DNA from: Tausonia pullulans
Lineage: Eukaryota; Basidiomycota; Tremellomycetes; Cystofilobasidiales; Mrakiaceae
Assembly (NCBI GenBank): GCA_951802195.1
Contig: OX637628.1
Location: 1-64,000, forward strand
Direction of reading: 5' to 3'
DNA: 64,000 nucleotides
The number at the start of each line of letters is the position of its first letter. Within the stretch, counting starts at the first letter, position 1. A model generated the notes under the pieces. The model made no database searches. It had not been told where the DNA came from and was given only the letters and a program-made list of their open reading frames with translations. This document shows, one piece after another, positions 9,416 through 21,897 of the stretch. The position numbers were made by a program, and so were the translations under genes.

Positions 9416-12262
9416 CTAGGCGAAACCGGGGAGGGATCGGAGGAGGGTTCGAACGGCGTTGACTGCTTCTTGAGCGAGACTGTGGAAGTGAGTGCAAGGG
9501 CCGTCCGTCAGCCAGCGCTCTACCAATGACTAGGGAACGGAGAATGCGAACACTCACGTGTTCTGAACCCCGAAGGACCTGGCCAGAAGGACGGCGCCCA
9601 CGATGGTGAGAAGCGTGAGGCCGGCTCGCTTTGCCCTCGCTCGGCGGATACGAGAGCCGACGGGGATCGTGACGAGCTTGCCGTCCGGACCGGCGGGACC
9701 GACGGCGACCCAATCGTCCCAGCGGATGCGACGAAGGATTCTGGCGAATTGAACTGGGAAAGATAGGGGAAGAGAAGGCAGAAGGCGGAAAGAAGAAGAG
9801 AGAGCGCAAGGATTTGGTCAAGTTCGAGCAAGAACAAGAAGGAAGGGTTGTGCGAGCCTAACTCACAACCCGTGGTCCAGTTGGGAACCGTGATCCGACC
9901 GGTCTCTGTACGCCACCAGTTGGTGCAGGTTGTTGAATTCATGCTGGAGTCCTTGAGGCGAAGCTGCACCTCCTCATTGTGTCGGAAGAACGCCTCGTCG
10001 GACGGCTGGAGCGAGGAGATGCCATGCTCGACCATCGATTTGACGAGCAAGGCGTTGAACGCAGTTTTGCAGCCGATAGTGTAGCCCCAGGAGCCACATA
10101 TAGCGTTAGGACCGAGGATAGCGAAGTAGTTTGGGAACTGGGGGCGGGAGAAAGACGTGGAGCGGTAGAATAGGGATCAGTTCGGGCTGGATCCGCCTTG
10201 CCTTGTTTCCCACCTCGCTTTGAATCTCCCCCTCGACCATCCACCACGAGCGTAAAGACGGCAAGAGAGACTCACGCGAGGGACGGAAGTGCCGAGGTAG
10301 GCTTGCGGTCCTCCGATCTGTTTCCAGTAGGTCTGGAGGTCGACATCCTCTTGCCCCTTAAGCCCGATATTGACGCCGACTCCATGCTCAGCAACGTTCG
10401 ATCCGGTGGCAAAAATGATGACATCGAAGGGATGCTCTCTTCCGTCGGCCGTCACGAGTCCGCCATTGTTGGCGTAGGCGATGCTGGAGGAGACGAGCTC
10501 AACGTTGGGACGATGGAGAGACTTGAGCCAGCCGTAGTCGAACGCCGGTCGCTTGCAGCCGAGAGCTGACGAGGAGGGAGTAAGGGAGTAAGGGAAGGAA
10601 AAAGGAGGGCGGGAGGTTGAGGAAGGAGAGGAGGAAGAAGAAGGGGGGGCAGTAGAAGAGGGAAAAGAAGGGGAAAGAAGGGACGCTAGATCAGCGGGGC
10701 GCTCTCTCGATAATAAAATCAAGAACGGAAAGACGACGGCTCACGATAGCTGGGGGTGAGAGCACTGTGACCGGTAGCAATTGCTAGAGTCAGCGTGTGC
10801 GTGGAGAGGAGAGGGGGGGCGTGAGGTCAGAGGTAGAGCAAAAAAAGGACGCACTCGTGGTATTCGGGGGGAGCTTCCTTTCGCAGATAGTCAAGCAGCG
10901 CCACCTCGTTGGAGGTAGGTCGAACAGCTGGCTCGTTACGAGCTCTCCATCTGTCGTTGCTCTGTAGAGCGTAGGGAAGAGGAAGAAGGTAGGGAAATCA
11001 GCGAAATGGTCGTCAATAGGGCCTGGATGGAAGCAAGGCAAAATTAAGGGGAACGCACCTCGAGGAAAAGGATGAACCGATGGATCCGACGAGCGAACGG
11101 CACCCACTTGTAGGCGAAAATCTGGAGAGAGGCGTAAGGCGTGTTGACTGGGCAGAGATTGGAGATGGAGAGCTCAGCGTCGAGGCCCAAGCTCGTTGCG
11201 ACGCCCTAAGCCGTCCTTCAATGCGCAGCCCCTTCCGTTTTCGTGGCTCACTTTTTGGGATGAAGTAGCCGCCAGACCGAATGAATTGCGTCAACTTGAC
11301 GCCTTCAATTTCAGCTACTCCCGGCTACCAAGCCAATTCGCGCGAGTTGTCAACTTTATTGATAAAGGGGGAGGCGAAGAGGGAGGCTAGAATGACGAGG
11401 GCGGACCTACGATGAGCTGGATGCCGGACGAGCCGTTCCCGACGACGGCGACCCTCTTGTTCTTGAAGTCGACGGTCGGGTCCCATCTGAGGTTATGGAA
11501 GTAGGCGCCCTCAAACTGGTCGAGGCCGCGGATCTTTGGGATTTGAGGGGTCGAGAGGGGACCTGGATCGTTCAAGGAAACGAGAGCGAACATCACGCGT
11601 ATGGTCAATATGGAGCTCAGGGCACAGCGTCGATTCAAGAAAGATAAGAAGGGAAGGAAGGGAAAAAAGGCTGCACAAACCATTGGCGGAAATGATGATC
11701 TCAGCCTCGTGGGTATAGGTCGATCCGTCCGAGCGGCGGAGGGTGAGGGTGTGGGACTGGGTCGAGTCGTGCCACTCGGAGCCGACGTACTCGGTGTCAA
11801 AGGCGAAGTTCCCTCGGAGGTGGTACTTATCCACAAGGGCGTCGTAGTAGGCCAGGACCTCAGGCTGCTCGGCATAGGTGGTGGTCCAGTCGGCCTTTGG
11901 ATCAGAATAGAGGGAGTAGAGATGGATCGGGACGTCGACGCCTGCGAGACAAAGGAAAGTGACTTCGGTTAGACTCGGCTAGAGGGGCGGAGAGAAGGAG
12001 ATGCAAGTTCTTCGGTAGGGAGGGGCAAGGGGAGGGAGTGCGAGGAGGGGAGAAGGGTAGATCCTGTCAGATGGGACTCGCCTGCTCCAGGCCAAAGGGC
12101 ATCTCTCCAGACGCCTCCTAGGGTCGATCTCTTCTCAAAGATCTTGATCTCGAGGTGGGAGGGCAGGGAGGTAATGAGTCTAACGGCTTGAGAGATGCCG
12201 CTCATGCCGCCTCCGATGATGGCTACTCGGAGGGGGCGATTGGGGGAGAATGGTTTGGACAT
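9416..12262 (-). CDS. Baeyer-Villiger-type flavin monooxygenase, membrane-anchored
   Basis: FAD- and NADPH-dependent monooxygenase that would turn ketones into esters or lactones. From ATG 12262, VAIIGGGMSGISQAV is the FAD Rossmann motif and IFEKRSTLGGVW follows. A probable GC-AG intron (donor GCGAGT) separates LWPGAG from VDVPIHLYSLYSDP. FEGAYFHNLRWD exactly matches the type I fingerprint FxGxxxHxxxW[D/P], and RVAVVGNGSSGIQLI is the NADPH Rossmann motif. Later exons contain DVIIFATGSN and ILGPNAICG. The end has a hydrophobic helix (GLTLLTIVGAVLLARSFGV), and a last exon reached through an intron after VQNT ends LLRSLPGFA, stop 9416-9418. If that intron is not used, the stop is at 9554-9556. 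The gene diverges from the MDR reductase. Substrate unknown. Confidence 0.82.
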
Positions 12263-12651
12263 GTCGAGGGAGCAGCAGGGGAAGGCTGGGGGTTTGGGAG
12301 AGAGCAGTACAAGGAAAGGGGTCCAAGGAAAGAGAAAGATCAGAGGGTGAGAGGAAAAGGAGAAGACGCGTCGGGGTTGACCGATGTGGCGCGTCGGGGT
12401 AGACCGATCGATGTATGAACAGACGAGTACGGAGCATCACGTCTTTCCCCTCCTCTTCCTCTCGTTCCATGGCGACATGTATCCGGTAGCCCTCTCGACA
12501 ACTTCTTGCCTCGCCCGCATCTCGCCATAATCCCCTGAGCTGGCTCGCTCGCTCGCCATCCATTCACCAAATCTTCCCCCACGCAACCTGCTCCAGCTAT
12601 CCCCTCCATCTTTCCCGCTCGATCCCTCGCTCCTCACCCTCCCCCTTCGAC
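12263..12651. promoter_or_regulatory. Divergent promoter, monooxygenase / MDR reductase
   Basis: A 389-bp gap between two divergently transcribed redox genes, pyrimidine-rich toward 12651. No specific operator recognised. The arrangement suggests shared control. Confidence 0.35.
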
Positions 12652-14475
12652 ATGCTCGCTGTACCAACCGTCAAGCACAACGAACCCTCTGCGCTCTTCT
12701 CCCACCCATTGCCCCTCGATCAAAACGCCCTCCTCCTTCACGCCCCTCGAGAACGCTACTCCCTCGCCCGGATCCCCCTCCCAGCTTTGAATTCTGCCGA
12801 CGAGGTGCTCGTCCGCGTCGAGGCCATCGGTCTCAACCCTGTGTCGGTCTTGCTTTCTTTTCTCTTCTTCCCTCCCTCTCTACGCCTGCTCCCTCTACCC
12901 TGTCCGAGCCCATCGCCGCACCCTTGCCTCGGTCTCATTCTCTTTCCACCTCCTCTCCGTCCGAGCCTCCCTTAGTGGTCGTCTATCTTCGGCACTAAAG
13001 TTGACACTTTCTTTCTCCATCCACCGGTTCTCTGTCATCCTTCCCCAGCGACTGGAAGAGTGCCGACTACAATTTCGCGTGCGTGTGGCTGCTCGCTTGA
13101 TGGAGAAAAGGAAGATAGCGAGGACATTGTCTTCTGGCTTGGTTCGAAGGCTGAAGGATCCTTCCTTTTCTCCCATCTCATCTCTTCACAGTCTTCCTGT
13201 CCTCCCTGCTCTCAACGGTCGTGACCTCGCTGGGACCGTCGTCCGCGTGGGATCGCTCGTGACTCGCCTGAAGCCAGGAGATCGCGTTTTTGGTCCGTCG
13301 ACCCAGTATCGAGACTACCGCACGTCGGCCTTCCAGTCCTACGCCATCGCGTCCGAGAGCTCGCTAGGCGTCGTCCCTGAGGACTCGTCGGTAGAAGAGT
13401 GTGCTGCGATAGGTGAGATACCACCTATCTTGCCGTTCCCTTCCTTGCTTCCCCCTTCCAACCATCCCCCCGCTGACTCGACCGAGCATTTGAATCGACT
13501 CTGAACAGGTGTCGGAGCGGTCGCAGCGGCGTTGGCGTTAGGGTCCGCTCTGGGCATCCGGATTCGCGACTTTTCGCCGAGAGACCTGTTCGTCGGCGCA
13601 GAGGGGGAGGAGAGGTACCATTCGGCTGAACCTCAGGCTACCGGTACGCCGTCGTCAGATCTCAAGCCCTCGAGTCCGGAGAAGGAGTTCCTGCTCGTCT
13701 GGGGAGGGGGCACGGTTTCGGGCTTCTTTGCCGCTCAGCTTGGCAAGCATGCAGGACTAGAAGTCATCGTCGTTGCTAGCCCGGTGAGTGACGAGCCACG
13801 ATCTTTCGTCGCCCGGACGGACTGCTGATCTGCTGTTGAATTTGATTCGATCAGTCGCACGCCCAACGCTTTGAGGAGCTAGGCATCGGTGAGTCCGCCG
13901 TCCAGCTCATCCATCCGTCAGCAAGCGGAGGTTGACCCTCTCGACGTCGACGTCCAGATCACTTCGTCGACCGTTCGGAACCCGCTCGCGCCGTCGAGGC
14001 CATCCTCGAGATCTCCAAGGGCAACATCCGTCTGGCAATCGATTGCGTCGGTAAGGCCACCGCCGCTCATGCTATGTTAACACTGAACAAGACGGGAGGA
14101 TCATGCCTCGTCGGGTTAGCAGGTGTGCCACCTGCGACAGAAGGAGTCATCACTCGGGATGTAGTGAGTCGATCTTTTCCTCTCTTCTTGACCTACGTCC
14201 TCGTCCTTGTCTGCCCGCTCGCACATCTTGACTGACCGCCGCGAGCTGGGCTATACACTTGTCTCTACTAGCCGATAAAAACTTTCCACACCAACCCCGC
14301 CTGCGGACGGGCGTTAATGTCGCTACTGGAGGGGCTGCTGGCCAGGAGTGAGCTCTCTCTTCCGCCGGTCGAGATCATTGATGGAGAGCTCGAGGAGGCC
14401 GTCAACGCTGGGCTCGACCGGCTGAGGGCGGGGACGGCTGGTTTTGGTCGGCTGGTGGTGCGGGTGCGGCAGTAA
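12652..14475 (+). CDS. MDR-superfamily reductase (enoyl reductase/quinone oxidoreductase-like)
   Basis: Medium-chain dehydrogenase/reductase without the structural zinc loop, like fungal trans-acting enoyl reductases (ToxD/LovC type). Exon 1 has the GroES-like start, EVLVRVEAIGLNPV. The next exon begins DWKSADYNFA, and then LNGRDLAGTVVRVG with LKPGDRVFGP. The cofactor domain contains LVWGGGTVSGFFAAQLGKHAG, VIVVASP, LAIDCVGKATAAHAM and GGSCLVGLAG. The end is GLDRLRAGTAGFGRLVVRVRQ with the stop at 14473-14475. At least six introns; about 400 residues, normal for the family. NADPH-dependent double-bond reduction is the expected chemistry; the substrate cannot be told. Confidence 0.8.
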
Positions 14476-15618
14476 TTGGATTATATAAGCATGTGGCGCG
14501 TGGCTAGATCAGCTCCTTTTGTAAGCATGAGCACGGGCTTGAGAGAGGATCGCCGCTACTGGGATCGTTGGGACAGAAGCAAGGCGTCTCGTGACTCGGC
14601 AACGGTGGAGAAATGAAGGATGATGCCTCATGTCCTCCGCCTCAGTCCCCTAACTACAACGACTGGACGACGACGAGACCTTCCTGCCGCCAGCCACCAT
14701 GGGAGGATCAGCCTTCACCAACACGCCCACCTCTCCCTCACCCTAGACAAGTACGACGTGATGCAGGACGATTTCTTCTCCTTTCTACTGAGCGAGAGGC
14801 TGGGAGATGCTCCTCGCGTCGCCGCTCCTCGACATTGTCTCACGTGACGCTCCTCACTCGAAACCTCCCAACGCCAAGCAGTGGTTCAAGGTCCAATGGC
14901 CAAGTTACCAGACCTTCCTCTACTGGCTCTTCGAGCAGCATCGTGGGATGGCTGGTGCTCCGGTCTTGCTCGAAAGTTTGTTTTGGTCTTGCAACGTACG
15001 CACGGGACACGAGCGTCGCCTCAGGATCGACATGCGAGTCTGACGAGAGTCTACGCGGACGTGGCATCCTCACTTTCGAAGATGAATTGGTCGATGGTGA
15101 GAAGATTGGCTGGGTCTTGGGACCCACCGTTCGCTCTCTGGAACGGAGTCAACGATGGTAGAGGCATAGAATCTTACGAGTGGAAGTTACCCGACCTGAT
15201 TGCCGAGACGAGGGTCCATAACGCTTCCCTCTACAGGGCATTAAATAAAGGAGAGGATCAGGATCTGTTTGACGTCCGCTTCGACACCTTTGGACAACGA
15301 TCTTCCCGCTGCTCGTCCGCTCCGGGTCGGATGACAGCCTCCCGCTTGTCCAGTTGCCTGTCAGGAGACTTCTTGATCCTATCCCTGATCGTCCCGAGCT
15401 CCTCCTCCTTCAAAGAGTCAACCCGGCCTTTGCCCTTTCAGGGAGGGCAATGACACAAGAGGTGGAGCTTGCTCGGTTCCTAAATTTCCTTCCTGTCTTC
15501 CATTTCTTTTCTTTCTTTCCTATTTCATTGGGTGTCAACCAAGTGCCAGCTATCATTATCTCTTTGCAAGATACTCGTTCAACACTCATTAACCCTGCTA
15601 GCTAGCACCGAGACCACG
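14476..15618 (+). pseudogene. Unrecognised, probably decayed gene
   Basis: I do not recognise this region. Protein-like sequence moves between frames on the plus strand: LDKYDVMQDDFFSFLLSER (about 14740-14800), NAKQWFKVQWPSYQTFLYWLF (about 14870-14935), RVYADVASSLSKMNWSMVRR (about 15040-15100), IESYEWKLPDLIAETRVHNAS (about 15167-15230) and RRLLDPIPDRPELLLLQRVNP (about 15362-15425). Spacing and order suggest one former gene whose frame has shifted several times, or a gene with unusual introns. I could not find convincing GT-AG borders to join the parts. Confidence 0.3.
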
Positions 15619-18025
15619 TCAATAGCTCTGCTTTCTCTCATCCTCCAAACTCTGAATGCTCGCAGCCCCTTGCCCACCGTGCAAACGCTCAGCCTCCTCT
15701 GCCTCGGATACCCCTCGCCCGACGTATTCGGTTCCTATCTTGCGAATCACCAGCCACGCCGGGACGAGCGAGACCCCCCAAAGCCCGAAGTTGAGAGCCG
15801 AAGCGCCAACCATCCCGAATGATTCGACACTGTTGAGGCCATACGCGACAACCTGGGCCTGAAGTGAGACGGAGGATGTATAAAACACTCAGGAGCAAGT
15901 CCTAGGACAGTCGAACGAGGAGAGCGACGTACCGCGGACTCGACGGCACGAAGGAGACCAGCGATCCGGACGATGTCTTGAGGATCAGAAACGACTGCAA
16001 AGCGAAAAGAGGCAGGGTGAGCATGTCTTCTTTCGCGTCGTCAAAACGGGAAGGAGCTTACGGTTTCCCACGATGAAGTATAGTTGAAGGTACATCAGTT
16101 GGAAACCGACTACGATGGAGAGATAGAGGGCAAATCCTCGTCCGAACCCGTCGTCCTCCCAGTCGAGGAGGATACCATTGGGAGCGTAGATGGACTATAG
16201 CAGCGACGATGTCAGCCAAATCTCGAACAAGAGCGTGGGGCGAGAGTACAGAGGGTGAGATACGCACCTGGATGTAGGTTGACCAGATCCACCACCCTCC
16301 TTGAAGTCCGAGAACCACGATGAAGGAGTATCGAGCCCGAGACTGAAGCGAAATCTTTTTCTGATCGAGGAAGGCCTAGAGATTTAGCGGCAAGGAGGGT
16401 GAGCTTCTACAGAAGAATGAGTGCGATTGAAAAGAAGCAGAGCGTGAGAACATACCCCGAGCAGGTTACCGGCGATGATTGACATGACGGCCCCCAAGAA
16501 CGAGCCCAACGCCCGGGATCGCACAGAAAAGTAGAGAGCAAGGTAGGTCGATGAGAAACTGATAATATGGTGTTAGCCCCGGACTTGAATCGGAATGGAG
16601 CCAGGCACTCACCTCTCGTTGAAGACGGCCTGGGTGATGAGAGGGATGATGAGGAGGAACTGCGGCAGCCACACAATTTGCGAAAGTCAGCGAGCTCACC
16701 TACGTTTAGGAGGACGGAAATTGACTGACCTTCTTGCTGAAAAGGAGGCAGAAGACGCTCTTGAGCTCTTGGACGAAGGGCGTGTCGACATAGAGCTTGA
16801 CAGGGAGGCCGTCTGTGCGCTGAACCTGAGCCGGCGACGGGAGGAGGAAGGCGACAAAGGGTCCGATGGCTTGAATCGCGATGAACGCCAGATATACCTG
16901 GAAATAAAGGTCGAAAATTCTATCAGCGTGAAGTCTAGCTGAACTCGAAAGAGAGCGACCGGAAAGGGAAAAGGGAAGGCAAGCAAAACGCGACCGACCT
17001 TGGGGTTGACGCTCCCACGGTGGTTGTTATTGACATTGATGCCGAGGCTATCGTCACCAAGAGAGGGAGAGGGAAGAAAGAAGGTAAATCAGCTGAGGGT
17101 TATCGTACGGTAGGAAGAGCACGTAAACTCGTACGCACTTGATAGCTCCGCCAAGGATCGGTCCCGCTACTCGGAAACTCAGCCACCAGCCGAGGAAGCG
17201 ACCCTGATTCTCAGGCTCTGGGTAGGACAGGGCGACGGCGGCTTCAACCTGGGAAGTGTAGGAGTCAGAGGGAAAGCAACAGCAAGCGCAGGATCGAGCC
17301 GATGACGTACAGCCCAGAAGACGCCTAAATGCAAAAAACTTGAAGTCAGTGGATTGGTCCTGGGATGCGTCTGAGTCGCAGGAAGAGCACCTCTCACCGG
17401 CTGAGATGCCACAGAGGGCTGCACCCAGCAGCACAAACCACTGGGTTCCGAACGAGATGTTGCAGTATAATCCGGCTGCGAAGGGAGCGTAGCCGGCTGC
17501 ACCGATAACGAGAGCGAGTCGCACCCCAACGTACCGCACGAGCACGGGAGTAAGGGTAGCGGTGATGACCATCAGCCCGAACGTGAGAGAGTTGGCTCCG
17601 TTGACGAGCCAAGGAGTCTGCGCTCCACCCGCACCCAAACTGTTCATGGCGCCTGTCAAGGAAGCAGGATTAACCGAGTCGGGAAAGGGAGGGTGAAGAA
17701 CGAGAAGACGACAGGAAGAATAGATCCAAGCAAAGTCAGCGTAAGTAGGAAGAGCCGAGGGGAAGTGAGGGAGAAAAGGCAAAGCAGTGACGCCGCTTGA
17801 GCTCACCCCAGAGACCTGACCACACATAGGAGATCGTTTCAGTGAGGAGTTATAATCAACGAGATTATACTCAGAATTTAGAGGATCCCTACCCGGTGCG
17901 GCAAAATTGCAAAGACCGAGGACCGTAGCTGCGAACCAAGTGGATCGATACCAGACCCGTTTGGAAGGAGTGATGGCGGTAGGGTTTTGCTCGAGCTTGG
18001 ACGCATCGTCCAAGTTGATTGACAT
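15619..18025 (-). CDS. UNC-93/DUF895-type MFS transporter (first copy)
   Basis: Polytopic membrane protein of the fungal UNC-93-like (DUF895) group. From ATG 18025 (MSINLDDASKLEQ) the exons give RSTWFAATVLGLCNFAAPG, MNSLGAGGAQTPWLVNGANS, FGTQWFVLLGAALCGISAG, EAAVALSYPEPENQGRFLGWW, SFRVAGPILGGAI, then NPKVYLAFIAIQAIGPFVAFL and SRARYSFIVVLGLQGGWWIW. The C-terminal helix region is VVAYGLNSVESFGMVGASAL, ending DERKQSY. About ten introns; length near 500 residues, usual for the family. These proteins are poorly characterised; a small-molecule or ion carrier is likely. It faces the flavin monooxygenase across a 505-bp divergent promoter, so it may serve that enzyme. Confidence 0.83.
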
Positions 18026-18530
18026 CGGTCGAGAGAGAGAAGGATGTGTATATAAGTGATGCCCAGGGGACGAGGGGGCGATAAGGATGAGAGGAAGGAG
18101 GGAAGGGGGAGGGAGAAGGTGCGATTATAGCGAGAAGAAGAGGTTAGCGAGTCCAGTCTAGAACGATCAGCCAGCGGTTTTAAACAGTCGAGGTGAAGGG
18201 TCGCTCGAGCTCAGGAACCTGTATGGTACCATCGGGAGCGAGAGGTGAGCGCTGCGCAGGATGGGTCGGCCGTTGAACCTGGCGACGAAAGGCGTCAACG
18301 TTTGTTTGTCCTCGTCGCCCTTCCCAATCCTCTCGGGCATCTCCGCCCTGTTCCCCCTGACGGCCATTCGTCATTGCGGGCTCGCCCGTCGTGCTGGCTA
18401 GGACCATGTCGTGCCCCAGACTGTCCCTCTCCTCCCCCTTTGACCCAAAAACCTTGCTCACCCATCTCCTACATTTTCCTTCCCCAATCGCCACCCCCAC
18501 CCCACCCCCTGCTCGCCCTCGCCGCTACCC
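18026..18530. promoter_or_regulatory. Divergent promoter, transporter / flavin monooxygenase
   Basis: Holds TATATAA at about 18050, 25 bp from the transporter start, and pyrimidine-rich sequence leading into the monooxygenase start at 18531. A GATAAGG motif lies near 18080. No gene inside that I can support. Confidence 0.35.
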
Positions 18531-21276
18531 ATGCAGTCTTACGCTACCACCGAAGCCAATCTCGCCGCTCCAGCACCTCCCCCCGTGAGGGGAGGCGACA
18601 AGAAGCGCTGGATCTTGAATGCATTTGAGATGTCTACCAGTGGCCATCAATTTCCTGGGCTGTGGAAGCATCCCAAGGACAGGAGTTCTCGCTACCACGA
18701 CATAGAGTACTGGACCGAGCTCTCCAAGACGCTCGAACGTGGCAAGTTCAACGGCATCTTGTGCGTTCACTTGTTTCTTGCTTCTCCTTCTATCCCCATC
18801 GTGCCTAGACAAAGCAGCTGTTAAACTTGTTTCCCACCCTGACAGCATCGCCGACACCCTTGGAGCCTACGGTAAGCTCCAGCTCTCTTTCTCCTCTTCC
18901 TCTTCCTCTTACTTTCTTCTTCCTCCTCCCAAACAGACGTCTACGGCGGAAATCTCGACGCCGCCGCTCGAACTGGTGCTCAGTGGGGAGTCGACGACCC
19001 TACGCTTCTTGGTGAGTATTCGATGATGAGACTCGGACTTGCTCGATGGCATGGCTCGGCTCGGTCGCACGCTCAACCTCGTTCTCCTTCTCGTCGCTCT
19101 TGTTCGCCAGTCTCGGCGTGTGCTGCCGTCACCAAGAACCTCGCCTTCGGCATCACTGCCTCGGTTACCTATGGTGAGCGTCGTCCTCGATGAATCCAAC
19201 CTGCTCAAACCCCCGGGCGGATGCGCCAGCTCGTCTCAAACTTCGTTGCTAACGCACACTCCTTCTGCCCATGGCCCTTTACAGACGCTCCGTATCTGTT
19301 TGCTCGTCGGTTCTCCACTCTCGACCACCTCACGAAAGGCCGTGTGGCAGTCAACATTGTTACTTCCTACCTTAGCTCTGCGGCCCGAAACTTCGGTCTT
19401 CCAGAGCAGATCGAGCACGACGAGCGATACCAGCGAGCCGAGGAGTACCTCAACGTCCTCTACAAGGTGAGTCGGCGGGACCTTTTCGCGAGCGGGAGAG
19501 GGTAGAGAGAGAAGGAGAGGGACGAGGAGAAAAGAAGACCTGAGGGAGACGTTTGAGTCGCCTCGCCATCGTTGATGGCTTTCCCACGCATATGTCTCGC
19601 GGCGCACGCTGATCCATCTTCCATCTGTGATCCTTCTTCTCAAGCTCTGGGAGTCTTCATGGCGACGGGACGCTGTCGTGCTTGACGTCGATCGAGACCT
19701 TTACGCCGACCCCGAGCGCATCCGCAAAATCCATCACAAGGGCAAGTGAGTCCACTCGTTCTCTTCTCCCTCCCACGTCCCTTTGCCCAGTCGATCCCAT
19801 CCTGACGCCTCGATCAGGTACTTTGACGTCGAGGGGCCCAACCTCGTCGAGCCCTCGCCACAGGGCACGCCGCTCATCTACCAAGCTGGAAGCTCGTCTG
19901 CCGGCATCAGCTTCGGCGCTCGACATGCTGAGGCCGTCTTCATGTCCGGAGGCTCGTCCAAGAAAGTGCGCTGCACCTCGTCTTTCTTCCTCTGCTCACT
20001 CCTCTCACTTCGTCGTGTCGACCGACGGATCAGCCGCTCATGATGTTTTCCCCTTTCTTTTCTCCGTCCCTCGGGCTTTATTCTCTTTGCTATGCCCCCT
20101 TCCTCACCCTATCGACTTCAGATCCGGCAGCAGGTTGACGCTCTCCGAGACGCCATCGAGAAGCAGGGACGGACTCGGGACTCGGTCAAGGTCCTCATCA
20201 AGATCCTCGTCATCGTCGACGAGACGGACGAGAAGGCCAAGGCGAAGGAGGCCGAGTACACCGCGCTCGGCAGCAGCGAGGGAGCCAAGGTCTTGTTCGG
20301 AGGGTGAGTACAAACTCCCCTCAGCTTTTGGTCGACCCTCCTCAGCTCGATGTGCAGACTCACCTCTTCTTGATCTTCCTGCTCGCACTCTCCTTGACCG
20401 ACAGATGGATCGGCCAAGATCTCTCTCAGTACGGCTTGGAAGACGACCTTCGCGAAGTCGGCACCCCTGCCGTCCAAGGCGTGAGTCGACAGTCCTCTCT
20501 GCCCTATTTCGTAATGGTTTCTTAGTGCTTATGTCGTAAGAGCGATCCGCTGATGTTGGGTGTCAAACTCCTCTCTTGACCAGATCGCTCGAGGCTACGC
20601 TGGGTGAGTCGCCGTCCTGCTTATCTTGATACCGCTCTCCCCAGCTCATGCTGACTGACTCTCCACCCCTTGTCCAGCCTGTTCCCCGAGGTCGAGAAGT
20701 GGACCGCCGATGCTCTGGCTGACAAGATCAAGGTTGGAGGTATGGGTCCGGTGGTTACCGGCTCGCCTACGACCGTCGCCGACAAGCTTCAGAACTGGAT
20801 CGAGGAGGCGGACGCCGATGGCTTCAGTGAGCGCTCAATCCCGTCAACTCATCCGAGTGTGCTCGAGAGCTTCGACCCAGCAGGAGGAGGTGGAAGATCC
20901 CCCTCCTCTTTCTTCGTGCTTCGTTTCAACGCCATTGCCTGACCCGTGCACCTCTCGTCCCCAAAGATCTATGCTACGCCATCTCACCTGGAACGTTCGA
21001 GGACATCGTTGATTACCTTGTTCCAGAGCTTCAAGCTCGAGGCGTCCATTGGAAGGAGTAGTGCGTCCCTCTTGCTCATTCACTCTGCTTGACGGCTCGT
21101 GCTGATGAGCCGAACATGTCTTCTGCGCCTTGTCGTACAGCCCAACGAAGGAGGACGGTACCTCCCTCACCGCTCGCGAGGGTATCTATGGCCTCGGTCA
21201 GGTCGCGCTTAGGGACGACCACTACGGCTCGCAATTTAAGTGGAAGGCGGGTGAGGCGCCTCCCAAGCTCAACTGA
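18531..21276 (+). CDS. FMNH2-dependent monooxygenase, NtaA/SnaA/DszA family
   Basis: Luciferase-like flavin monooxygenase of the nitrilotriacetate monooxygenase A / DszA group, which oxidises organic N or S compounds with FMNH2 from a separate reductase. Exon 1 from 18531 gives KKRWILNAFEMSTSGHQFPG. Later exons read DTLGAYDVYGGNLDAAARTG, VSACAAVTKNLAFGITASVT, the substrate-side loop RRFSTLDHLTKGRVAVNIVT, LPEQIEHDERYQRAEEYLNV, GTPLIYQAGSSSAGISFGAR, GFNLCYAISPGTFEDIVDYL and the typical end TSLTAREGIYGLGQ. The stop is at 21274-21276. About ten introns, roughly 470 residues, full length for the family. No flavin reductase gene is visible nearby. Next on the same strand is a TauD-like gene. Exact substrate (sulfone, sulfonate, aminopolycarboxylate) unknown. 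Confidence 0.88.
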
Positions 21277-21897
21277 GTCTGTTGCTCGACGAATAGAATG
21301 AATCATGTAGTACAAGAAAGAGAGGTCCGAAAAGAACGGAGAAGTGGGCAAAGCAAGCCGCCCTCCTCCCTTCCCACCGACGCTCTCCACACTCGTCTCG
21401 ATCGCCTCCCTAGCATCGCTCTCGATACGAACCTTGCTCGCTCGGATCGCTTGTCGCTGCTGGCCCCGTGCAACAACATCATCTATAGCGCTCCCGACGG
21501 CCTGTCTTCCACGACCTCTTTCGGATGAGCGCCGCCAACTCAGCGCCCAGAGGCTCGTCTTCGTGATGCTGTCCGAGCTGGACTCGAGCGCCCTCCCGGT
21601 TGGCTGGAGAAGTCTCGCGGTGAGGTGAGAGGACGATAAGCCTTCTTCTTTGAAGGAGGTTTCTCCGAAAGAGCGGTCTCTCCACAGGATCGCGTGCTGG
21701 CGTAGAGGCAAGGGAGGAGGCGTGATCCTGCGTGATAATTCGTTGCTTTGCTGACCCGACTCAACGGTATTTGCCTTCCCTGCTTTTCTTCCCTCCTCAT
21801 AAACCCACACGCACACCCATCAGCCTCAGTCACCACTCCTTGATCACCCTCGAACCAGCTCAACAAGCTTACCCTTCTCGCTCGCCGCCCGCCATTC
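21277..21897. other. Intergenic between flavin monooxygenase and TauD-like gene
   Basis: A 621-bp spacer. Open frames here have no recognisable family. It should hold the terminator of the upstream gene and the promoter of the TauD-like gene; the last 150 bp before 21898 are pyrimidine-rich. Confidence 0.35.

Noticed and set aside
21076-21816. 246-codon minus-strand frame after the flavin monooxygenase
   Set aside because: Overlaps the true C-terminal exon on the other strand and has a composition typical of antisense frames.
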